Shown piece after piece: positions 54,852 through 63,181 of a DNA stretch of 64,000 nucleotides. Numbering within the stretch: the stretch's first letter is position 1; every line of letters begins with the position of its first letter. The position numbers and the translations under genes are program-made. Origin of the DNA: Sergeia podlipaevii (taxonomy: Eukaryota > Euglenozoa > Kinetoplastea > Trypanosomatida > Trypanosomatidae); assembly GCA_030849805.1 (NCBI GenBank), contig JASANZ010002270.1, forward strand, positions 1-64,000, given 5' to 3'. The notes under the pieces are model-generated. The model was not told the DNA's origin. It saw only the letters and a program-made list of their open reading frames with translations, and made no database searches.

Positions 54852-56162
54852 ATGCGACGCGTGTTTTTCAGGTGCGTTGCCGTTGCCGCCGCGGGTTGCA
54901 ATCAGCGGCGTTTTGGCAGTTCAGATGTGGAGATACAACGGATTAAAATGGAGTTGGAGGATGTCAAGGAAACTATTCAGCGTCTTGAAGACAGTAAAGC
55001 AGCGAATGGTTTGGTGGCGCTCTACGCAAGTCGCCACATTCGCGATTTAGACATCAAGCGAAGTCTGCGGATTTTTTCTGACTCATCGTACAATTCAGCG
55101 ATTTTCTGCCATGATAACTTGCCAATTCTGCTAGCTTATAACATCACCGCCCTTGACACGCTCCCCGATGGACTTAACGCTATGCCATCCATTTTGTCCG
55201 TGCGTGACATCTTACTGGAGTCGTTTAAAAAGCTAGTAAACTGCAAGATACCCATTTCGCAGGTTGAAGAGCAAAGCTTCCACCGAGTTTTGGAGGATAT
55301 TGAGGAAGCGCATGCAGAGAAGGAAGTTCTGCAGGCGATGGCTGCAGGTATTCTTGAGTTAAAGGAACACCTCTCGTGCCACCGCAAAGCACTTGTTCAA
55401 CTGAAAAAGTCTAGCCCACGTTGGAGCCATATCTCACTTACCGATGAAGATATTCTTCCTTATGAAGATCTGATGCAGATCCAGGAGCCTCTCGACTTCT
55501 GCAATCGATGCATGATCATGTATAACTTTCTTTCTCGAATGCTTTTGAACTTAAATGAAGAGAATTCAGATGCGAAGAAAGTTGGCATGGTTGATCTTGA
55601 GATCAATCTCGAAAAGGTCGTGCGCAACGCTGTTGATGAGGCAAAGCAGGTTTGCATTGACCACTATGGCGATTGCCCAGACACTGTATTTAGCATCTCA
55701 TCTGACTCCAAGGCTCTGCGCTTCCCTTACCTGAGCACCACCATTCGATACATTGTCGTTGAACTAGTAAAGAACGCATTTAGGGCAACTATTGAGTCGC
55801 ACATGAAGAGGAACGCCGCCGGCATCGTCACGTGTGATGACATGCCTCCAGTGACCATTCTTGTGAACTTGAAGGAAGGCATCGAGCACGCCTGCATTTG
55901 TATATCCGACGAAGGGATGGGAATGACCCTTGAGGCTCTTGAGATGGCAATGGCTTACTCGTACACATCTGTCACGAAGCCTGCACTGTCCCTTGACAGC
56001 GACGGTCAACTAGAAAAGAACGAAGGGCCTTCAAATTTGGCGGGTTATGGATACGGCTTGCCCATGTCACGTGTATATGCTCAAGCATTTGGCGGTGATC
56101 TTACTCTGCAGACAATGGAGGGGTATGGCACACGTGCGTACTACTATATCAAGTTATCGTGA
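54852..56162 (+). CDS. mitochondrial PDK/BCKDK-type protein kinase
   Basis: The 436-residue protein has a presequence-like start (MRRVFFRCVAVAAAGCNQRR) and the full GHKL ATP-binding core of the pyruvate dehydrogenase kinase/branched-chain ketoacid dehydrogenase kinase family. The N-box ELVKNAFRAT is near residue 302, with the catalytic-base Glu present. The G1 box DEGMGM is near 352. The G2 box GYGYGLPMSRVYAQAFGGDL is near 397. The helical N-terminal bundle includes the CNRCMIMYNFLSRMLL helix, where the family has FCMSRISIRMLL. These kinases phosphorylate and switch off the E1 subunit of mitochondrial 2-oxoacid dehydrogenases. Whether the substrate is PDH or BCKDH cannot be told by eye. The G1 box differs from the usual DRGGG. 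Confidence 0.9.
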   Translation: MRRVFFRCVAVAAAGCNQRRFGSSDVEIQRIKMELEDVKETIQRLEDSKAANGLVALYASRHIRDLDIKRSLRIFSDSSYNSAIFCHDNLPILLAYNITALDTLPDGLNAMPSILSVRDILLESFKKLVNCKIPISQVEEQSFHRVLEDIEEAHAEKEVLQAMAAGILELKEHLSCHRKALVQLKKSSPRWSHISLTDEDILPYEDLMQIQEPLDFCNRCMIMYNFLSRMLLNLNEENSDAKKVGMVDLEINLEKVVRNAVDEAKQVCIDHYGDCPDTVFSISSDSKALRFPYLSTTIRYIVVELVKNAFRATIESHMKRNAAGIVTCDDMPPVTILVNLKEGIEHACICISDEGMGMTLEALEMAMAYSYTSVTKPALSLDSDGQLEKNEGPSNLAGYGYGLPMSRVYAQAFGGDLTLQTMEGYGTRAYYYIKLS

Positions 56163-56854
56163 TTTTTCTTTCTTTTTCTCTCGATGAGTGTATGCTTTAA
56201 AAAAAAAAACCGACAGACTGCTTGTTCTTTAACTATACATTTGAAGACATTTTTTTTTTTTTTGCTTCCTTTGCAGAGAGTCATCTTGTGTTATTACTAT
56301 TATTATTATTATTATTATTATTATTTGTATACAGTTCTTTTTCTCTCTCCGTTCCTCCGCCCTTTCAATTTGTATGTGCGAAACACGAATTGATAACTGT
56401 TTCTTCACATCTAGAACACCAAAATACGTTTTCTTTTTGGTTCGAGTATCATCTATATTGTCAACTTATTGTGGAGTTATCTTGCTATTGTGAACCTAGG
56501 TTCAGCTTTGATTTCTGTTATTTATGATCTTTATTTTTTGTTGTTATGTGCAGATTTGGCAGTCGCAGGCAGGCTTTGAAACATAGGGAAAAAAAGAATA
56601 TTGCAGAGGATTGACTGAACAAGATTCATATGAGTTGTGCTTTTCACGCATTCACCTTTATTTCTTTTCTTTTCATCTGAAATTGTATGTAATGATTAAA
56701 TAGTGATGCTTTCCTCGCTTTGGTTCTTTTGCTATCATTTTCTTTCTCATTGTCTTCTAATTTTTTTTTTTCTTTGCGCATGTTGAGCAAATACACAGTA
56801 GGGAGCAAAAAGTGCTACATACATAGGAACACTGCAAGTGTGCTAGGTATACAA
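56163..56854 (+). other. intergenic region with an ATT run, upstream of the ZZ-finger gene
   Basis: AT-rich spacer with an (ATT)n run and T-rich tracts at about 56250-56263, 56660-56680 and 56757-56775. The in-frame stretch 56720-56854 is open but looks like UTR: it has runs of Phe/Ser/Leu codons from the pyrimidine tract, then A-rich codons. No gene is seen. Confidence 0.5.
56298..56325. repeat. (ATT)n microsatellite
   Basis: About nine ATT units in the 3' flank of the mitochondrial kinase gene. Confidence 0.9.
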
Positions 56855-59131
56855 ATGGCTCTACCGACCGCTGTGGACGAAGGAGGCGTTTTTGTTTCTG
56901 AGCCATGGGCTGTTTTGGTTGATTATGAGCACTCAGAGGCCCTGTTTGCCTTTCTAAAGAAAATATCAAGTCCATTTTTTAAGAAGGACTCGCTTCGTTT
57001 GGTGGAGCGAGAGGAGACGCAGTCAACCTCTTTGCTGCAACCTGCCACGATGAATAGTTTGCTTGTGTTTGGCCACGTTGGGTATTCTCGACGCGATGTG
57101 TTTCTGCATCTTCTGCGCTGGATGCGTCTCCGGTGCGTGCAAGATGTGTTTTCATCCGTTACTGTTGGGTGTGTCTTGGGCGATAATGTTCCTCACTTTT
57201 TCTTGGAACCTCTCGTTGCATGTCTTCACACTGAGAGCTACAGACGGTGGTATCGAGCACACTATGCTATGGCGTGTGGTGTACTAGAAAAGATACTAGA
57301 GCGACGCCAGCTCACACGAAACCGTTTAGAAAAGATTGTTCAGCAGAGTGCACGACTGCGCTTTAGTGCCAACAGGGAGGAGCTTACTAAAGCAGCGGAG
57401 AAAGCCTTCACTGAAGAGTTCTACCGCGACCATTTTCAGCAACTGATGAATGGCGGTGAGGACGGAGAGGACAGCGTCAAGCACTATGCGCTCTTAATGC
57501 AATACGATGCAGCCACCAAGGAACAGAGAGTGGATCTTGCGAGGATTGCTGCTAACGTGCCGACCCTTTTTATTGCATGGTCCTACCGATACGAAGAATG
57601 CATCACCTGGATGAAGGAAAAGCTTTTTAATAGTGAGTTTCTCAAGGAACTACACGCCAAGACCGGCCTTAGCGACCGCTTTGCTGCAGTGTTCGATGCG
57701 GACGCGTGGCTAAAGCTGGTGCAGGAATACATTGAGGTGCCACCACGCCGTAAGGTCGACAAGAAGAAGTTTATTGGTGTTCTTGTGCGGCACTGCAAGC
57801 GAGCCCAAATTGTGCTAGTGAACGTGGACAGTGATGCAGCGGTGGCACGACGGGTGTACGCTAGTTTGCTAGAGGAGTGTGTTTCTTGGCGCAGTCCTGA
57901 GGTGTCTCTTATTTCTCTCTGGGCGGGGAAGGATGCTCTCCAAAGTGAGTTTGCCACCATGTTCAATGTGACCAGCTTCCCTTTTGTGTTTGGATCAGCA
58001 CCTGCAAAACGAGATTACAAGACTGGCATCGTGAAACCTCCTGTCTTTGTCTGTATGCCCCCACCACACTCGATAGAGAATGTGGCGGAAATGTCCTCCC
58101 CGCTGCCTCGCCGATCACGCGAAGACCTGATGAAGGACATGGCAGAAGAGCAGGATGCACAGTACTGGCACGCCGTTCCGCGCGAGGTGCGAACACGTGT
58201 GTGTGAGCGGGTGTGTGCCTTCATCTCTGAGCGCAGTGTGCCACTTTTCTTTTCAGCACGTGTTGACAAAATGTACGAGATCTATAATCCTTACACAGAC
58301 ATTCCGTCCAAGGCACTACGCTTTCAGACCACGTCTGATGTCACACTGCGTGGACTTGTCTCAGATCGAGACATTGTTCACATCGCAGAGGAGGCTGTGC
58401 TGCTCTCCAAACTACGAGACTTCCGATTACTTGGACAACTGATCCAGGCCTCCGCACCGATTGTCATCAAACTCGATCCCATGACGCCTCGACGATACGT
58501 ACTTGGACTAGCGCGTGTGGTGACGTGCTCCGCATGTAGCGCCATTGTCGACATTGATGAACTTCCTCACTTTAGATGCCTTCAATGCACGCAGGAGCAT
58601 GGCTTGCTGTGCTCAGCATGCGCAGCAGAAGGCACACAACACCCGCCGCACCACATTCTTGTGCGCATCCCCCCGTGCATTACCGAGCTTTCACAAACAG
58701 TGCTTTGGGGCCCATCGAACATTGCTGCCTTCGCATTATTCTGCGGTAAGTTTATCACCAACACCGCCGATGTGCATCTTGACGTTTTCTGCAGTCGCTG
58801 CCAGAACATGATCAAGGGATATAGATGGAAATGTGCTGTGTGCTATCGGCACGATCTTTGCCACATGTGTTTTCGTAAGGCGACACGCAAGGAGTTCGAT
58901 GTTCTGCGCGTGCGCGCAGAGAAGACGCGACAGGCAGAGTCGCGGCGTCAGGGCGTAACAGAGAATACGAAGCATAAGGGGCATCAGCTATGGCACCCCA
59001 TGCTTTTCATTCCTCGTGGCCGTGACGGTAACAACGACGAGTTCCTTCGTCCCGTCATCATTACGAGTTCACTTGGGGACTTTGTAGAATCCAAAATTGC
59101 CGCTTGTTCTCCTGTCTCGCAAGCCAAGTAG
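56855..59131 (+). CDS. thioredoxin/UAS-like protein with tandem ZZ-type zinc fingers
   Basis: The 758-residue protein (from the start chosen) has a central region at about 235-372 that looks like the UAS/thioredoxin-like fold of FAF1/UBX proteins: PTLFIAWSYRYEECITWMKE, a strand IVLVNVDSD, then NVTSFPFVF with the cis-Pro position. A paired-cysteine zinc finger of ZZ type follows at about 558-606 (CSAC, CLQC, CSAC, then two His), and a second at about 645-690 (CSRC, CAVC, CHMC, ending with His pairs). ZZ fingers bind histone tails or N-degron residues such as N-terminal Arg, and the UAS fold senses lipids or protein partners, so ubiquitin/proteostasis is a guess. The frame is open to ATGs at 56720 and 56780, but both lie within or directly after the pyrimidine tract with no AG before them. 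I therefore prefer the Met at 56855. Confidence 0.7.
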   Translation: MALPTAVDEGGVFVSEPWAVLVDYEHSEALFAFLKKISSPFFKKDSLRLVEREETQSTSLLQPATMNSLLVFGHVGYSRRDVFLHLLRWMRLRCVQDVFSSVTVGCVLGDNVPHFFLEPLVACLHTESYRRWYRAHYAMACGVLEKILERRQLTRNRLEKIVQQSARLRFSANREELTKAAEKAFTEEFYRDHFQQLMNGGEDGEDSVKHYALLMQYDAATKEQRVDLARIAANVPTLFIAWSYRYEECITWMKEKLFNSEFLKELHAKTGLSDRFAAVFDADAWLKLVQEYIEVPPRRKVDKKKFIGVLVRHCKRAQIVLVNVDSDAAVARRVYASLLEECVSWRSPEVSLISLWAGKDALQSEFATMFNVTSFPFVFGSAPAKRDYKTGIVKPPVFVCMPPPHSIENVAEMSSPLPRRSREDLMKDMAEEQDAQYWHAVPREVRTRVCERVCAFISERSVPLFFSARVDKMYEIYNPYTDIPSKALRFQTTSDVTLRGLVSDRDIVHIAEEAVLLSKLRDFRLLGQLIQASAPIVIKLDPMTPRRYVLGLARVVTCSACSAIVDIDELPHFRCLQCTQEHGLLCSACAAEGTQHPPHHILVRIPPCITELSQTVLWGPSNIAAFALFCGKFITNTADVHLDVFCSRCQNMIKGYRWKCAVCYRHDLCHMCFRKATRKEFDVLRVRAEKTRQAESRRQGVTENTKHKGHQLWHPMLFIPRGRDGNNDEFLRPVIITSSLGDFVESKIAACSPVSQAK

Positions 59132-59740
59132 TTAGCATTACACGCGCATCACAGAAAGGGGGATGGTACCTGTTTCTATTTTATACCAAACGCCAAGAGC
59201 AGAGGAACTCACATACATAATGCTTATGCTATTTATGTAAACTATTTGATTTTTTTTTTTTTTCAGTCATTGGCACGTTTGCTTACTTTTTGCCTTTTTG
59301 CTGCGTTGCTTGGGGTGAGTGTTTGTACAGGTACAATTCCTTTCATATCTCATTTTTACGTCGTTTTTTTCACTTATCATTCATAGAAAGCAATGAATGG
59401 GATGATATACTGTGTGCATACCAAACGCTAGGTAATAATTTTTATTCAGCTGACAGAAGGAGGTACGATGCTTCCTAAGTTTCTTTCCGACCAATTAGAA
59501 GATAGATAGAGAGAGAAAGGAACAGCAACAGTAGCGAGAAATGCCCACTTCAACTAATTACTTTGACTCATTCACCCATCTTTTTTTTTTTTTTTTTCAC
59601 GCAACTCTTTTATCCTTTTGGGTATATTTTTGTTTATTTTATTTTGTTTCAGCGACAAAGGTACAACACACGTCCTTTCCTTTTCCTTTTCTTCGCTCTC
59701 TACTTTCATCCGTTTAGAGCACTACTAGTCCAACGACAAC
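59132..59740 (+). other. intergenic region upstream of the acylated LRR gene
   Basis: AT-rich spacer with T-runs at about 59252-59265 and 59581-59597, and a long CT-rich tract just before the next gene. No gene is seen. Confidence 0.55.
59674..59717 (+). promoter_or_regulatory. trans-splice acceptor of the acylated LRR gene
   Basis: A long TC-rich tract from about 59674 runs to CATCCGTTTAG, where the first AG lies at 59716-59717. The predicted 5' UTR is 23 nt before the ATG at 59741. Confidence 0.65.
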
Positions 59741-61090
59741 ATGGGGTGCGGCGAGAGCAAAGAACCAAGAGAAGCTGCGAACCACAATGACAAAGGCAGC
59801 GCCAGCAAGGCGGCGTCTAAGCAAGATGGCAAGCGCTCTCGTAGAAAGGACAACGATGGAGGAGAGCTCGACATCCCAACTCCAGGAAACACAACAGACG
59901 CTTACAGCGAAGGCGGTGCTGGCGCTACTGTAACCACTGATGCGCCTTCTCACAACGACAGGAGGACATCCGCTTCGACACAGAGGGGCGTATCTGGGGA
60001 ACGCAACGGCAGTCTCAGTGCCATTGAAGTCTGCGAGTCTCGAGATCGTCGTTCTGCGCCAGGAACTATTTCCAGAAGCAAGAGCCAGCTCAATGCAGAG
60101 GGGAAGCCAAAGGGTCTGCGCTACGACCCCTACGATGACGAACCAGCTCCAGTGGACCCCTTTGTTGGGTTCAAGCAGTTCGACTTAGCGGATGACTGCA
60201 ACAGCAGCTCTTCAAGCGCGCCGCAGCTGTTTCGCATCTCGCCTACCAGTCGTGCGGAGGAGGAGGAGGGGAGCTGGCAGTGGTGGTTTAACCAGGTGAG
60301 GCGCGAGCGTCTCACAAAGGACGGCTTTAGCCGCACCCAGTTACAGGACATCCCGAATCGCCTTGCGCGGCAGCGGGATGAGGACCCCACAAGCGTGGAG
60401 CTGGACTTCAGCAATTGCTACATGGAGCGTAGTGCACCATACATTCTTGGTACAATGTTCGCCTCCATCCAGCTGCAGGAAATCCGGTGGGTGACGTCCC
60501 TCAGGCTGGATGGCAACTACTTTACAGATAATGGGTTTGGAAAAATGCTGACGACCATGTCTGCCGCCAATGAACAGAAGACGGTACTGCCGCTACTGCG
60601 TGAGTTGTATCTCAACAACATGAACCTTGACAAGAACTCTGTCACGGGCCTTCTTTACTACTTATTTCCTGTAGACACTAAAGTGAAGGGTAAGCGTCAG
60701 CACCTTCACAGGACAATACGACCCACTGCAGATTACGTGGAAAAGAACGCGCGCCCTCTACGTGTTCCACTATTTCCTTCTCTAGCAATTCTCAGTCTGA
60801 GCGACAACGCCAGCCTGGGCACTTCTGGTCTTGTGCCAATCATTCAGAATCTGCTGGCCCCTCATCGTGAGTCCCGCACACTCACAGTGCTGGATCTCTC
60901 AAGATGTGGCCTCGGAAGGTGCAGCGTGAAGCCCATGCTTGAGTATTTTGATTTGCTCCCGAGTGTGCACAGTGAGGGAACCCGCCCCGTGGTGCTAAGG
61001 AGTGTTGTGCTGCTTGGTAACAGCTCGCAGTTCTCTAAGGAGCTTGACTTGAGCGATGAGGCTTCTGGCGGTGTGCGCGTTGTGGTGTAG
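59741..61090 (+). CDS. leucine-rich repeat protein with N-terminal dual-acylation signal
   Basis: The 449-residue protein begins MGCGESKE. Gly2 with Ser6 fits N-myristoylation, and Cys3 fits palmitoylation; this pair targets many trypanosomatid proteins to the flagellar or pellicular membrane. Residues 10-170 are polar, Ser/Asp/Lys-rich and probably disordered. From about 215 to 430, RNI/ribonuclease-inhibitor-type leucine-rich repeats occur: SVELDFSNCYME, SLRLDGNYFTDNG, ELYLNNMNLDKN, ILSLSDNASLG and VLDLSRCGLG. A Trp-rich segment (SWQWWFNQVRRERL) precedes the repeats. The LRR is a protein-binding surface; the partner is unknown. The start is fixed by the acylation motif and a close splice acceptor. 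Confidence 0.82.
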   Translation: MGCGESKEPREAANHNDKGSASKAASKQDGKRSRRKDNDGGELDIPTPGNTTDAYSEGGAGATVTTDAPSHNDRRTSASTQRGVSGERNGSLSAIEVCESRDRRSAPGTISRSKSQLNAEGKPKGLRYDPYDDEPAPVDPFVGFKQFDLADDCNSSSSSAPQLFRISPTSRAEEEEGSWQWWFNQVRRERLTKDGFSRTQLQDIPNRLARQRDEDPTSVELDFSNCYMERSAPYILGTMFASIQLQEIRWVTSLRLDGNYFTDNGFGKMLTTMSAANEQKTVLPLLRELYLNNMNLDKNSVTGLLYYLFPVDTKVKGKRQHLHRTIRPTADYVEKNARPLRVPLFPSLAILSLSDNASLGTSGLVPIIQNLLAPHRESRTLTVLDLSRCGLGRCSVKPMLEYFDLLPSVHSEGTRPVVLRSVVLLGNSSQFSKELDLSDEASGGVRVVV

Positions 61091-62350
61091 ACGAAGAGAA
61101 AGAAAGACAGAGAGGTTGCCAGACACAACACTATCTCTTGAAGCTGTTTTTGTTTCCCTCCTTGCAAAGTGATGAGGAGGCTATCCATCAACTAACAATT
61201 TCGAATTATGATCATGTTTTTTTTTCTTTCTGTATTCATTGTACTACATTTTTCTTTTTTGTACTTGCCTGCATCTACTTTTTTTTTTTTCGCTTCTGTA
61301 CTATGATGCAACAAAGCAAGTTTTGATTGTTTGATTTTTTTTATTCTTTTTTTTCGTCGAGGAAGTACATGTGGAACACACCTACTGCATGGCACAATAT
61401 CCAACTGCGGTCGTGACTGTGCTTATAGGAAAAAGACTGGCAAACTGTGCTTGACGCTTACACAGCAAACTGTTCCGGTAGGCTTAAAAAAAATTATATA
61501 TGCTTTAATTGGACTGTGCGCATTTATGTATACTTTTTTTTCCTTTTTGTTTTATCCTTTGGCCATGCATGTCAATCTGTGCGCATCAATTTCCTTGCTG
61601 CCAGCATGTTGGAGGCACAACAACAGAAAAACATTGTAGCAGTTTGTCTCTCTCTCTCTCTTTTTTTTTTTGAGAAGTACTTTCTCTCCTCAGTAATGTG
61701 AATGGATGATATACATATATTCGTATGCATGTATGCCTGAAAAGGATCACGAGCAGCACTAGGAGAGTATACTCATAAAAGTTAAAGTGAGAAGGAGCTG
61801 TTTGTAGTTATTGCTGCTGTGGGTGCTAAGCAGCATGTGTTGTGTGAAAGCATGAGAGAGATAATAGAGGGCATTTCTTTGCTGTTCCTGTAGATCACGT
61901 GCTCATCATTCACGCTTTTGTGGTGTTGAGACGTATTCGTTGACTATCAGCGAAAAGAATGAAAGAGAGAAAGAAAGAAAATATAGATACCTTTTTTTTC
62001 CCTTTTCCTGACACTCACGTGCACGTGCGAAAAAAGAAAGCACTTTGCGGATTTTCGTGCCACTTTTACTTTTCATGTTGTTGCTTATCCTTAATTTTGG
62101 ATAGCTATGAGACATTTTTCTTTTTGCGCTTTTAAATAGCTTCATTTCTGCTCACCACCTCACTTTTTACAAATTTTCTTTTTATCACGTAGTAGTAGTA
62201 GTAGTAGCACTTTGCTATTTAAACCCACAATACAGGTATATTTTGCCTTTTCTCAATATTCATAGGAGCTCTTAACAGGAAAATTTAATCAACGAAAGTA
62301 AAAGTCTGGTACACAAACTCTTTTTTTTATAAAAAAAATAGTAGACAACG
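61091..62350 (+). other. 1.26-kb intergenic region
   Basis: The longest spacer in the plus-strand cluster, T-rich with runs at about 61279-61291, 61336-61354 and 61660-61671. A (TAG)6 run lies at 62190-62207. Two pyrimidine tracts precede the next gene, with AG at 62264-62265 or 62340-62341. Short frames in it lack coding character. No RNA gene is seen. Confidence 0.5.
62190..62207. repeat. (TAG)6 trinucleotide microsatellite
   Basis: Six uninterrupted TAG units about 145 bp upstream of the small mitochondrial-type protein gene. Confidence 0.9.
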
Positions 62351-62605
62351 ATGTTTGCAGTTTCCCGCATTGCTCGTGGAAACTTCTCTCAGGAGTCGTT
62401 TCACCGCATGACTAAATACATTACATCTCGCAATCCGAACGAGAAGTTCCTGCGCACAGGCCACATTGTGCTCGAGACGATGAAGCGCTATCACGCTTAC
62501 ATTCTAGCCATCTTTTTTGTGAGCGGTGTTACAGTGTATGATCACTGGTCTCACCCAGAGAAGACTCCTGGAGTGGTGCACGATGGCCGCTCTCTTGTGC
62601 TGTAA
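62351..62605 (+). CDS. 84-residue single-span protein, probably mitochondrial
   Basis: The protein starts MFAVSRIARGNFSQESFHRM, an Arg/Ser-containing amphipathic start usual for mitochondrial inner-membrane subunits. One hydrophobic span follows at about 48-63 (HAYILAIFFVSGVTVY), then a short polar tail DHWSHPEKTPG. Size and layout fit an accessory subunit of a respiratory complex or the ATP synthase. Codon choice is clearly coding (C/G-ending codons in an AT-rich flank), which supports a real gene despite its size. The complex is not identifiable by eye. Confidence 0.72.
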   Translation: MFAVSRIARGNFSQESFHRMTKYITSRNPNEKFLRTGHIVLETMKRYHAYILAIFFVSGVTVYDHWSHPEKTPGVVHDGRSLVL

Positions 62606-63181
62606 GCCCCACTTTATACATTTTTCTGTTCTTCAGCTTTGGGTGTAGGAGTCTTTCTTCTCATCAGTGCAGGGCTAAAGCCCATGCACACAGTTGTATT
62701 AATGGAGAAGCTATTCAGAGGTGTTTTTTTTCTTTTGAGATGTTGGCGTAGCTGGTAGATAGCTGCATTAGCAGCAACGAAACGAATATAACCGATGATA
62801 TATGCATTTTTTTTTCCGAGAGAGAGTTTTTCTTTTTACTACGTTCTGAGATTTCAGGGGGATTTATTTTTCAGTTTAATTCTCGTCCGAGTACAATAAC
62901 AATTTTTCTTTTATATGTTTCTTCCCCACAATGCTTTTTTTTTATCTTAGCAATTCGAAAGTACATCTTTTCTTTTGTTTTTGTTGTCTTTTCCTCTTTG
63001 CTTATGTAATGTAGTTGATATACCTTTGCTAAATGCGCACCTTGCTCACTTCTGCTACTTTTTTTTTTTTTTTTGAACCCTTTCCTTTTTTTTTTCAGGC
63101 AAGAAAGAATATCTTTAGCAACAGTTACAATTTGCTTTTAAAACAACCACACAACTTGAATCATTTATATATTTTGCCACT
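62606..63181 (+). other. intergenic region upstream of the terminal LRR gene
   Basis: T-rich spacer with T-runs at about 62808-62816, 62935-62943 and 63059-63074. The last run leads into a textbook splice acceptor. No gene is seen. Confidence 0.55.
63059..63098 (+). promoter_or_regulatory. trans-splice acceptor of the terminal LRR gene
   Basis: A T-run is followed by CTTTCC and a second T-run ending TTTTTCAG, with the AG at 63097-63098. The predicted 5' UTR is 83 nt before the ATG at 63182. Confidence 0.65.

Noticed and set aside
56439..56450. GGTTCGAGTATC, resembling a tRNA B box
   Set aside because: It lacks the final CC, and no cloverleaf or A box is found around it.
61906..62145. 79-codon minus-strand frame in the long plus-strand spacer
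   Set aside because: It runs against the direction of the cluster and is built from A/G runs, with no support.
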